A stretch of DNA of 34,582 nucleotides, taken from the NCBI GenBank assembly GCA_017937405.1, contig JAGBDS010000066.1:1-34582 (forward strand). The letters run 5' to 3'. The notes below the pieces were generated by a model. It was given only the letters and a program-made list of their open reading frames with translations, did not search any database and was not told where the DNA came from. Shown in pieces: positions 1 through 7,164 of this stretch. Position numbers and translations under genes: made by a program. This DNA is from Oscillibacter sp. (GTDB taxonomy: Bacteria > Bacillota > Clostridia > Oscillospirales > Oscillospiraceae). Position 1 is the stretch's first letter, and each line of letters opens with the position of its first letter.

Positions 1-2
1 AG

Positions 3-38
3 GGCCGCTTTCGCTGACAAAAGTCAGTGAAAGCGGCC
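3..38. terminator. Hairpin at window edge, possible terminator
   Basis: A 16-bp inverted repeat (3-18 with 23-38, one G-T wobble) closes on an AAAA loop. It is followed on the plus strand only by a weak T-rich stretch (about 44-56). It probably ends a gene lying left of the window, but with no gene visible on that side the direction is uncertain. Confidence 0.5.
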
Positions 39-82
39 GCACAATTTTGTTCTTGTGTCAAGCAATTTCTTAAATTTTTGGC

Positions 83-118
83 AAAAAAATCAAGGCCTCT
101 CTTTCGAGAAGCCTCGAT
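83..118 (-). terminator. Rho-independent terminator of the DtxR-family gene
   Basis: On the minus strand a 13-bp stem (118-106 with 101-89, two G-T wobbles) closes on a GAAA loop and runs directly into seven Ts (89-83). It lies about 45 nt after the stop codon at 164-166, so it ends the single-gene regulator transcript. Confidence 0.85.
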
Positions 119-163
119 CCTCTTATCTTAATGACATTGGTTTTGCCGCTTCTCTTTTTATCT

Positions 164-538
164 TTATGCTTCTTCGACCCGCTCCACAAATGCGCAGATG
201 CGGTCGAAGGTCTCCTGGCTCAGGTCGTGCTCCACCTTGCAGGCGTCAATGGCCGCCTGCTCCGAAGAAACGCCTAAATACTGAAACAGCCGGGTGATGG
301 TCTTGTGCCGTCCATAAATGCGGCTTGCGATCTCCATACCGCTATCGTTCAGGGTGATGGTGCCGTCAGCCGCCATGGAAATATATCCGCTCTCCCGCAG
401 CTTCTTCATGGCAATGCTGACGCTGGGCTTGGAGTATCCCAACTTATTCACAATATCAATGGAACGGACCGACCCGCACTGCTCCTGCAAAATCAGGATC
501 GATTCCAGATAGTCCTCAGCGGATTCATGGATCACCAT
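164..538 (-). CDS. DtxR/MntR-family metal-dependent transcriptional regulator
   Basis: A 124-residue DNA-binding repressor of the DtxR/MntR type. Such proteins bind Mn2+ or Fe2+ and repress metal uptake or activate efflux genes. The N-terminal winged helix-turn-helix is clear (residues about 5-60, with SKPSVSIAMKKL as recognition helix). The second half carries the dimerisation/metal signature with RHKTI and then CKVEHDLS, in which the Glu-His pair is the usual ligand set. There is no C-terminal SH3-like domain, so it resembles short MntR rather than DtxR. The ATG at 538 is chosen because GGGAGG lies about 9 nt upstream and a promoter sits just before it; an upstream extension to 658 would run through that promoter. 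It is monocistronic with its own terminator and has no evident link to the injection system. Which metal it senses cannot be read from the sequence. Confidence 0.9.
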   Translation of the reverse strand: MVIHESAEDYLESILILQEQCGSVRSIDIVNKLGYSKPSVSIAMKKLRESGYISMAADGTITLNDSGMEIASRIYGRHKTITRLFQYLGVSSEQAAIDACKVEHDLSQETFDRICAFVERVEEA

Positions 539-569
539 GATTGACGTCCTCCCTCTTTGTATTTTATCT

Positions 570-598
570 ATTATAGCAAGCCCCCCTGGTGATTGCAA
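570..598 (-). promoter_or_regulatory. Promoter of the DtxR-family gene
   Basis: On the minus strand TTGCAA (598-593) and a perfect TATAAT (575-570) are separated by 17 nt, with TGC immediately before the -10 (extended -10). The start codon lies about 32 nt downstream at 538. This is a typical housekeeping (SigA) promoter. Confidence 0.8.
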
Positions 599-629
599 GG
601 TCTTTCTCGCCATATCCCAGCCGCGAAAG

Positions 630-666
630 AAGCATGGAGAATCGCTGCGATTCTCCATGCTTTTTA
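630..666 (-). terminator. Terminator of the phosphatase/kinase operon
   Basis: A perfect 14-bp inverted repeat (631-644 with 648-661) has a 3-nt loop. It lies 20 nt after the stop of the RsbW-like gene. On the minus strand it is followed by TCTTTC, and on the plus strand by five Ts, so it may work in both directions. It separates the operon from the regulator gene. Confidence 0.75.
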
Positions 667-680
667 ACAGGCTGGTCTTT

Positions 681-1088
681 TCAAAAATTCTTTCGGATCG
701 TCAGAATGTTCTGTCCATTCTCATATACATAATGCACATCATCCATACTGTTCTTTACCATGTAGATGCCAAGACCGCCGATCTGCCGCTCCTCGGCGGA
801 CAGTGTAATGTCCGCATCCTCCTTGGCCAGCGGGTCAAAGGGCTTTCCGCGGTCCCGGAACTGAATGGTGATGGAGGGCGGCTCCTGCTCCACCTGGCAG
901 CCAATGACCGCCTCCCCGGTGCCAGGCGTATAGGCATAGCTGGCAATGTTGACAAACAACTCTTCCACGGCGATCTGAATCTGCAGCCGGGTCTCAAGCG
1001 TACAGGGCAGTTGGTCCAGTTCCTCATCCACAAAGCCCTGCACCGTATCCAACCGGTCGCACTCAGCCGGAACCGTCAATGTTTTCAT
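681..1088 (-). CDS. RsbW/SpoIIAB-like serine kinase (anti-sigma factor type, GHKL ATPase)
   Basis: A 135-residue stand-alone GHKL ATPase of the RsbW/SpoIIAB kind. These kinases phosphorylate a STAS antagonist on Ser and bind a sigma factor or another target when the antagonist is phosphorylated. The ATP-binding boxes are intact: N box VEELFVNIASYAY (41-53, with E42/E43 and N47), G1 DRGKPFDP (79-86) and G2 GGLGIYMV (104-111). Length is normal for the family. Its ATG overlaps the phosphatase stop by 4 nt (ATGA), with AAGGAG just upstream, so the two are translationally coupled. That pairing of kinase and SpoIIE-type phosphatase is the usual partner-switching arrangement. The only STAS protein in the window is at 19,473-19,772, and no sigma factor is visible, so the final target is unknown. 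Confidence 0.9.
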   Translation of the reverse strand: MKTLTVPAECDRLDTVQGFVDEELDQLPCTLETRLQIQIAVEELFVNIASYAYTPGTGEAVIGCQVEQEPPSITIQFRDRGKPFDPLAKEDADITLSAEERQIGGLGIYMVKNSMDDVHYVYENGQNILTIRKNF

Positions 1089-3229
1089 GATTCTCCTTCC
1101 TTTCCGGGTCCCCGGTAGGTGATGCCCAGCATGGTGATGTCATCCGCCTGCTCAGCGCCCCGGGCGAACTCCTCCAGTGCGGAACGGATATAGGGCAGCA
1201 GCTTGCTGACCTGCAGGTCTCTTCCCCTATCATCATTCAGGGCCTCCCGCAGCCGGTCCTCGCCAAACAGCTCCTCGTTGGGGTTCAGGGCCTCCGTGAC
1301 GCCGTCGGTATACAGGAACAGGGTATCTCCCTTTCCAAACTTCAGGTGGCTGCTCTCATACTGCATTCCGTCCAGACCTGCCAGAACAAAGCCGGGTTCC
1401 ATCTGCAAATACTCATAATTTCCATCCTTACGGCGCAGCAGAGGAGCGTTATGACCGGCGTTCACATAGGTAAAGTCGCCGGTGTTCAGGTCCAGCAGAC
1501 CCATGAAAGCGGTGACGAACAGTCCCTCGCCGTTGTTTTCGCACAGCTGGTCGTTGGCCCGCTCGAATACTTGACCCAGCGGGTCGCCAGTAAGGGCCTG
1601 GTTTTTGATGATGGTCTTGGCAATGACCATAAACAGCGCCGCAGGCACGCCCTTGCCGGACACATCTGCCATCACCACCGCTAAGTGGGAGGCATCCACC
1701 ATAAAGAAGTCGTAGAAGTCGCCGCCGACCTCCTTGGCGGGGTCCATGCTGGCGTAAATGTCGAACTCCTGCCGCTCCGGGAAGGCCGGGAAAATGTTGG
1801 GCAGCATATCCTTCTGGATCTGCGTCGCCACGTTCAGCTCCGCGCCAATGCGCTCCTTTTCCGCCGTGACGGCGGTCAGGTCATGGATGTATTTCTCCAG
1901 ATTGGCAGTCATGCTGTTGAAGGCATCTGCCAACGTCTCGATCTCATCTCCCGTGTGGACCTCGATCTGGGTCTTCAGGTCGCCGCCGCTGATGCGCTCC
2001 ACGCCTTCCAGCAGGTGAGACAGGGGCGTTGTCAGCTTCTGTGCGAAAGCATAGGACACAAAGGCCACGATTGCGATCGCCGCCACACACACCAGAGCCA
2101 CCAGCATCAAAACCGTATAGATGGACTTGTCAATGCCGGCCACCGCACCGTCGGTAATGGCCTCGATATTGCTCCGGGTGTCCTCGGCGGGCGCCATGGC
2201 CTCCTCCACATCCATCACGGCCACCACGGACCAGGGCAGCACGGACATGGGGTGATACGCCATGTAGACCTGGCGGCCCTCAAACTCCACTTCTTTCACG
2301 CCGGTCTCCCGGGCTATGATGGATCGGCCGATGTCCCGCAGTTCCCGGTTATCACTGTCGAACAGGCTCTCCCGAATGAGGTTGCCCTGTTCATCCCGGC
2401 GGATATTGGGTGAGATGATGGTCTGGCCGTTTTCATTGACCACGAACATATAACCGGTCTGGCCGATCTCCGTCTCGATGATCTTGTCGCTGAGGGCGTT
2501 GATGGTGGAACCGAACGCCACGACGCCTCGGATCTCTCCCGTACCGTCCCGGTAGGGGGTGGCGCAGGTAATAGCCAGGCCCCGGCCCATGGCATCCTCA
2601 AAGACATCGGTCCAAATAAGGTCCCCGGCCTTCATGGCCTGCTGGTACCATCCACGGGTGGGGCAGTCCAGATACTCCGTCTTGTGGCCGGAAATGTCGT
2701 CCACCGTCAGGGAGAAGCCGCTGGCGGCAGCAAAGTACCCGCACTCAATGTCCGGGTCACCCCGGGCGATGGAGAGCAGCATATCTCCTGTATTGGCGGT
2801 CAGTGCCACTTCGTCCGCCACAGCGGCGGGGTCGATGGTCTCATTGAAATACAGCAGTTGCGGCGACAGCTCTCCCTCCAGAGCAGGGTCCGGTCCATAG
2901 GCTTCCCGGGCCGTGTATGCTTCCGGGTCTGTGTAGAGCTGCTGCAGGTAATCCGCCACCATATAAGCGTATGTCTGCTGCTTGTTCATCTTCTCGTCGG
3001 CATAGTCAGCCTTGCCCGCCGCGATCAGCGTCAGCTGCTCCATAGCCTGGGCCTCCATGGCTATGGTGCTGTCCTCCGCAGCCTGGGTGCCCATGGTATC
3101 GCTCATGGTCACCACATTTTCCCGCATGTTGTTCAGATTGACCAGGGTCACAGCGGTGACCAGCGCAATGGAACCGACGGATACCGCCAGCACTGTCAAA
3201 AGGATCTTGCTCCGAATACTCTTCTTCAT
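1085..3229 (-). CDS. Membrane SpoIIE-type PP2C phosphatase with dCache sensor and HAMP domain
   Basis: A 714-residue membrane signalling phosphatase. Order: N-terminal membrane helix (about 8-32), a large extracellular double-Cache-like region (about 35-365, with GWYQQAMKAG, WTDVFEDA and GYMFVVNENG typical of dCache_1), a second membrane helix (about 369-394), HAMP (about 395-450), a short coiled coil, then a PP2C/SpoIIE domain (about 480-705). Metal-binding motifs are intact: GGDFYD (502-507), ADVSGKG (521-527), TDGVTEA (641-647) and ADDITM (695-700). It should dephosphorylate a STAS-type protein in response to an external ligand. The ATG at 3229 follows the upstream stop directly and is preceded by GGAGGG. 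Its 3' end overlaps the RsbW-like kinase. The ligand cannot be deduced; many dCache domains bind amino acids or small organic acids. Confidence 0.93.
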   Translation of the reverse strand: MKKSIRSKILLTVLAVSVGSIALVTAVTLVNLNNMRENVVTMSDTMGTQAAEDSTIAMEAQAMEQLTLIAAGKADYADEKMNKQQTYAYMVADYLQQLYTDPEAYTAREAYGPDPALEGELSPQLLYFNETIDPAAVADEVALTANTGDMLLSIARGDPDIECGYFAAASGFSLTVDDISGHKTEYLDCPTRGWYQQAMKAGDLIWTDVFEDAMGRGLAITCATPYRDGTGEIRGVVAFGSTINALSDKIIETEIGQTGYMFVVNENGQTIISPNIRRDEQGNLIRESLFDSDNRELRDIGRSIIARETGVKEVEFEGRQVYMAYHPMSVLPWSVVAVMDVEEAMAPAEDTRSNIEAITDGAVAGIDKSIYTVLMLVALVCVAAIAIVAFVSYAFAQKLTTPLSHLLEGVERISGGDLKTQIEVHTGDEIETLADAFNSMTANLEKYIHDLTAVTAEKERIGAELNVATQIQKDMLPNIFPAFPERQEFDIYASMDPAKEVGGDFYDFFMVDASHLAVVMADVSGKGVPAALFMVIAKTIIKNQALTGDPLGQVFERANDQLCENNGEGLFVTAFMGLLDLNTGDFTYVNAGHNAPLLRRKDGNYEYLQMEPGFVLAGLDGMQYESSHLKFGKGDTLFLYTDGVTEALNPNEELFGEDRLREALNDDRGRDLQVSKLLPYIRSALEEFARGAEQADDITMLGITYRGPGKEGES

Positions 3230-4261
3230 TCAGCTTTCCCTCCTGTTTGGAAAAGATGCACGAACATCATCAAACATCGCCTGATACGCAGGGTCGATCT
3301 GCATCCCGTCAAAGGGAATCTCCACCCCCATAGGGTGATGCATCAGCAGATACTGCTTTCCACGGCAAAAAGGCTGTAATCCGGAGAAACGGAAACCCAG
3401 TCCGGACAGTACCCGGTATCCCCAGAGGGCCGTAGGGCTGGACAGTTCCAGGCAAGCGGCGGCGGTTTGCAGCAGCTGCTCTCCGCAGTGCGCCAGCAGG
3501 ACGGAAACCTGTTCTTCCAAATCTGTGCCGCAGCTCTCCAGGCACAGCGTCAGCGTGTGGTGGGCCTCGTCCTTCAGGACCGTCAGATCACTGGCGAGGA
3601 GCGGCTCTCCCTCCGGCAGGAACCGGACAGGGACGCCCACTTCCCGGTAATAAGCCGCCGCGAAGTCCCGGTGTTCCTCCGGCATACAGAGACTGACTTC
3701 CCTCTTGTCAAGAGGCATAGCGGCCACCGCATAGCTCAGTTTCTCTCCGACATTGGCGTGGGAGTGGACGAAGCCCCGGCTGAGATAGAGATTGAACAGC
3801 ATCCCGCAGGGCCGCAAGCCGCAGGCGTAGGACTCCCGCTGGCTCATGGTGTGGAAGGTGGCATTATGGGAGCCGATGGCGGAAAACCGCTCTGCCTCCG
3901 GCATACCGATGACCCAGGCCACCAACGGCGTGCCGATACCGTAGCCCCGGTACGCCTTGCGCACCACGTGCATACACAGGTCCCCCACTCCGTAAAAGGG
4001 TGGGTTCTCCCGCAGGCAGATGCAGGCCGCGACCTCTCCCTTTTCCGTGAGGGTCACTGCGGTCAGCAGCCGCCCGGCGACGGTTTCCGCCATGAGCCAA
4101 TCCAGGTCATAGACCCGCTTGTCGATATAGGTATCCCCATATTCCTCCCGGATACAAACGAGCAAACCCTCCAGCACGGCCCTGTCAGGGTCCCGGTCCG
4201 AAGCGCCGGAGAAAAAGCACGCCAATGTCTCTCCCGTTGATTTCTTTTTGTATAATGTCAC
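3230..4261 (-). CDS. GNAT-like acetyltransferase with long C-terminal extension
   Basis: A 343-residue protein whose first half (about 30-170) reads as a GNAT N-acetyltransferase fold. The acetyl-CoA loop is visible as RKAYRGYGIGTPLV (101-114, Q/RxxGxG/A pattern), preceded by the beta-4 strand DLCMHVVRK. The second half (about 175-343) matches no domain I recognise. Substrate unknown. The start is uncertain: the GTG at 4261 has AGGAAGG about 8 nt upstream, while a GTG at 4279 would overlap the MATE stop but lacks a binding site. I prefer 4261. The stop abuts the phosphatase ATG. Its place between a transporter and signalling proteins suggests a sensory or modifying role, but that is inference. 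Confidence 0.75.
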   Translation of the reverse strand: MTLYKKKSTGETLACFFSGASDRDPDRAVLEGLLVCIREEYGDTYIDKRVYDLDWLMAETVAGRLLTAVTLTEKGEVAACICLRENPPFYGVGDLCMHVVRKAYRGYGIGTPLVAWVIGMPEAERFSAIGSHNATFHTMSQRESYACGLRPCGMLFNLYLSRGFVHSHANVGEKLSYAVAAMPLDKREVSLCMPEEHRDFAAAYYREVGVPVRFLPEGEPLLASDLTVLKDEAHHTLTLCLESCGTDLEEQVSVLLAHCGEQLLQTAAACLELSSPTALWGYRVLSGLGFRFSGLQPFCRGKQYLLMHHPMGVEIPFDGMQIDPAYQAMFDDVRASFPNRRES

Positions 4262-4275
4262 GGTTTCTTCCTTCC

Positions 4276-6117
4276 TCACAGCAAAATGGTCAGATTATTC
4301 ACCCCAAAGGTCGTTTTATAATCCACCACCGGGGCGGTGGCCACGATCATGGCAATGCCAAGGCTGTCATCCAGCCCCTCCAGCAGGCCGTCCAGCTCAT
4401 CCATCGCTCCTGTGGAGGCAGCTTCCGCCTGGTGGCGCTCATAGTAGTCGATGGGGTTAAAGGGTGCGCCGCCGCAACGGATGCGCAGAATAATGTCCGG
4501 TCGGTCCGGAGTCTTTCCCGGCGTCAGAAGGATACGGATACTGAAGGTCTGGTCCTCATCCTCCGGGAAGCAGTGCTCCTTGATGCTCACCAGCATCTCC
4601 TCCAAAGACAGGGAGATGAGCATGGACCGCTCCGGGTCCAGTTGGTTTTCCTCGCAGAAGGCCGAAATGCGCTGGGAAGCGTCCAAAATCTCGTCCAGAG
4701 ATGTATGTACTGAGAAAGAGATGAACCGTCCCTGCTCCTCATATCGCCGGTCCAGCAGCAGGATGCCCCGCAGCTCCGGGTGGCGGCGGCGGAACAGGAC
4801 CAGTGCCGCCAACAGCACCACCCAGGACAAGGCCTCCGCCGCGGTAAAGCCCAGCCACACGCCGGGAAGCCCCCAAATACCGGACAGTGCCCGGGCAGAG
4901 AGCACCAGGAATAGGTAGGCGCGGCATACTGTCAACAGGTTCGCCAGCCAGGTCCAGCGGGCGGAGAGGTAGTAGTTCATCCAGATGGTGGAGAGCATGG
5001 CCAAAGGCTGGCTGAGAGCGAACAGCCGCACCGCCGGAACCGCCAGGGCCAGCGTTTCCGAATCGGAGATACCGAACAAACGGCAAAAAGGCGCCGCCAG
5101 CCCCCCTAGAAGAATGGCAGCAGGCACGATGAGCAGCATTCCAAGCTTGACCGCCTGTTTTTCGATCTGCCGCAGGCTGGTGCCGTCCCGCTCACTGGTG
5201 AACACGCCCACAAAGGGGCCGGTGGTCTGAGACAGGCCGTTGATGAACACGATCGTCAGGTTGCCTGCCATGGAGACGACGCTGAACGCGGACAAGCCCG
5301 TCTTTCCCGCCAGAGCGGAGATCATCAGGTTCAAGGCCACGCCCCGCAGCACACTGCACAGGTTGTTCAGAGCAGCCGGGCTTCCCGCAGCCATCATCCT
5401 GGGCGCCCGGGACCAGACGCCGGACAGGGAACAGAGATGGAAGCTGCTTCCCTTCCACAGCAGGGCCACCCAGCCCAGGAGGGCGGTGGTCACGTTGGCG
5501 ATGGTGCAGCCCAGCGCCACGCCCGCCAGCCCCATTTCCAGCGCCAGCACGCAGAACAGCTCCAGTCCCACGCAGGCGGCAGCTAGGAACAGGAACAGCG
5601 CCATGGACAAACGGTGCCGCCCGTCCAGCTTCAACAGGAAATAAGGCGGGTAGATCCCGGCGATGCCGATACCGCTGAAGAGATAAATACGGAGATACTG
5701 GCGGGTGGACTCCAGCAATTCCCCCTCCGCTCCCAGAATGCCCAGAAGCGGTTCCAGAAACAAACTCCCCAGCACTGCCAGAAGCAGGCTGACGCCCAGA
5801 GACAGCAGAGCAGCCAGCGTGACGGCAGCGTCGCAGCCCTCCCGGTCGTCCCGCCCGATACACCAGGCGGCCAGAGATGACGCTCCTACTCCGGCCAACG
5901 AGCCGATAGTGGTAAAGACAAAGTACACCGGATTGGCAATGCTGAGAACAGCCAGAGCCTCATGTCCCAGCAGGTTGCCGGCGATGAGGCTGTTGGCCAG
6001 AGTGGACGCCATTACGCCGCTGATAGACAAAATGGCCGGCAGCAGCGCCCGGCGAAAGGTATCGGATATGAACTGACCGCTGTCCCGCAGTCCGCCATCC
6101 GGAGTGGATCGAGACAT
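4276..6117 (-). CDS. MATE-type multidrug transporter fused to a degenerate RsbW-like domain
   Basis: A 613-residue fusion. Residues about 15-450 form a MATE/NorM-like exporter with roughly twelve hydrophobic helices (for example PAILSISGVMASTLANSLIA near the start). Residues about 463-613 form a GHKL domain of the RsbW type, similar in layout to the kinase at 681-1088. In that domain the N box reads SLEEMLVSIKEHC, with Ser where the Mg-chelating Asn should be, and the G1 box reads RCGGAPFNP, lacking the conserved Asp. It is therefore probably not a working kinase and may act as a binding domain. The start at 6117 has GGAGG 5 nt upstream; an ATG-like extension to 6159 has no such site. It is the first gene of the operon running to 681 and has a promoter at 6177-6206. 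Confidence 0.88.
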   Translation of the reverse strand: MSRSTPDGGLRDSGQFISDTFRRALLPAILSISGVMASTLANSLIAGNLLGHEALAVLSIANPVYFVFTTIGSLAGVGASSLAAWCIGRDDREGCDAAVTLAALLSLGVSLLLAVLGSLFLEPLLGILGAEGELLESTRQYLRIYLFSGIGIAGIYPPYFLLKLDGRHRLSMALFLFLAAACVGLELFCVLALEMGLAGVALGCTIANVTTALLGWVALLWKGSSFHLCSLSGVWSRAPRMMAAGSPAALNNLCSVLRGVALNLMISALAGKTGLSAFSVVSMAGNLTIVFINGLSQTTGPFVGVFTSERDGTSLRQIEKQAVKLGMLLIVPAAILLGGLAAPFCRLFGISDSETLALAVPAVRLFALSQPLAMLSTIWMNYYLSARWTWLANLLTVCRAYLFLVLSARALSGIWGLPGVWLGFTAAEALSWVVLLAALVLFRRRHPELRGILLLDRRYEEQGRFISFSVHTSLDEILDASQRISAFCEENQLDPERSMLISLSLEEMLVSIKEHCFPEDEDQTFSIRILLTPGKTPDRPDIILRIRCGGAPFNPIDYYERHQAEAASTGAMDELDGLLEGLDDSLGIAMIVATAPVVDYKTTFGVNNLTILL

Positions 6118-6176
6118 AATAACCTCCGTTTTCGCACAGGCGAGGCAGCCTGTCCGCAAGATGTTTTATGATTCAC

Positions 6177-6206
6177 ATTATAGCGCGTATGGTCGAGGTC
6201 TGTAAA
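6177..6206 (-). promoter_or_regulatory. Promoter of the MATE-GNAT-phosphatase-kinase operon
   Basis: On the minus strand TTTACA (6206-6201) and a perfect TATAAT (6182-6177) are separated by 18 nt, about 60 nt before the MATE start codon. It is divergent from the plus-strand operon promoter; the two share the 192-nt gap 6118-6309, which otherwise holds only AT-rich sequence. Confidence 0.7.
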
Positions 6207-6269
6207 TGTTTCCTTTGTCGCTTCATTGTTTTTTTTAGAAAAAATTTAGAAAAACGGAAGGAATTTCAT

Positions 6270-6278
6270 GGTATGATA
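6270..6278 (+). promoter_or_regulatory. Extended -10 promoter of the plus-strand accessory operon
   Basis: TGG followed by TATGAT (6273-6278) fits an extended -10 element 32 nt before the GNAT start at 6310. No good -35 hexamer stands at 16-18 nt, although the upstream stretch 6231-6256 is A/T-rich and could act as an UP-like element. It is the only plausible promoter for the closely packed genes 6310-14686. Confidence 0.5.
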
Positions 6279-6309
6279 TTTTTATCAAAAAATATCCTGG
6301 AGGTGCCCT

Positions 6310-7146
6310 ATGGAAATCGGTGTTTTGCCTTTGGAGGAGCCTGGTGTGTTTCGTTCCCTGCTGCTGCCGGAAACAGCTGACGCCCTAGCTGTGGGGGAAC
6401 CCCTCACGGCCCTGGCCCTGACGGAAAACGGCCTGGCGCTGGGCGCCGCCGCCGGGTATCTGGAGGGTGGACGGTTCCGTATCAGCTCTCTCTATGTGTC
6501 CCCGGACCACCGCCGCAGAGGCGGCGGCAGACTGCTGGTGGAAACCCTGGCCCAACTGGCGGCTCCCTATGCCGGCGGCATGGAGCTTCACTTCACCTCT
6601 ACCCGGGAAGAGCATGAGACGCTCCCTCCCTTCCTGGCATCCATGGGCTTCTGGGAAGAGAGCGACGGCGGTGAGAACATCTTCCTGACGACCTTGGGCA
6701 CGGTGGCGGATACCCCCTTCTTCTCCGGTGCGGGAAAGGACTTCGGAACACCGCTCTCGGAACTGAATCCCGGTGCCCTGTCCCTGGTGGAAAAGGCGGC
6801 GCTGGCCGCCGGAGCCCCGCTGCCGGAGGGCGGTCTGAGCGCCGCCGGCGTAGACCGGGAGATCAGTGTGGTGTCCTTTCACGGCAGCGAGCCCCAGGCT
6901 TTTGTGGTGCTGGACCACTCCTGCACCGGCGCCCTAACCCTGGCTGCGGCCTGGTCGGCAAGCCGGGCCCCCTCCGTGCTGCCCATGCTGCTGCGCTCCG
7001 CCATGGCCCGCAGCCAGGAGAAGTATCCGCCCGAAACTCCTCTGGCAGCTCAGGCCACCGGCGGCGCCTCTGCCAAGCTGGTACAAGCGCTTCTTTCCGG
7101 AGCCAAACCCATTTCCCACACCTACATCCGTCAGTTCAACAAGTAA
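6310..7146 (+). CDS. GNAT-family N-acetyltransferase, first gene of accessory operon
   Basis: A 278-residue protein. The first half is a GNAT acetyltransferase: beta-4 strand RISSLYVSPDHR (57-68) followed by the acetyl-CoA loop RRRGGGRLLVETL (68-80), then PFLASMGFWEE typical of the end of the fold. The second half (about 145-278) is Ala/Gly/Leu-rich and unrecognised. Substrate unknown. The ATG at 6310 has GGAGG 6 nt upstream. It ends 18 nt before the 734-residue gene, so it heads the operon that also carries the AAA+ ATPase and the PPPDE- and DUF4157-type proteins. Acetylation of an injection-system component or cargo is possible but unproven. It differs clearly from the GNAT-like protein at 3230-4261. 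Confidence 0.85.
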   Translation: MEIGVLPLEEPGVFRSLLLPETADALAVGEPLTALALTENGLALGAAAGYLEGGRFRISSLYVSPDHRRRGGGRLLVETLAQLAAPYAGGMELHFTSTREEHETLPPFLASMGFWEESDGGENIFLTTLGTVADTPFFSGAGKDFGTPLSELNPGALSLVEKAALAAGAPLPEGGLSAAGVDREISVVSFHGSEPQAFVVLDHSCTGALTLAAAWSASRAPSVLPMLLRSAMARSQEKYPPETPLAAQATGGASAKLVQALLSGAKPISHTYIRQFNK

Positions 7147-7164
7147 TTAGGGGAGGTATTTCCT

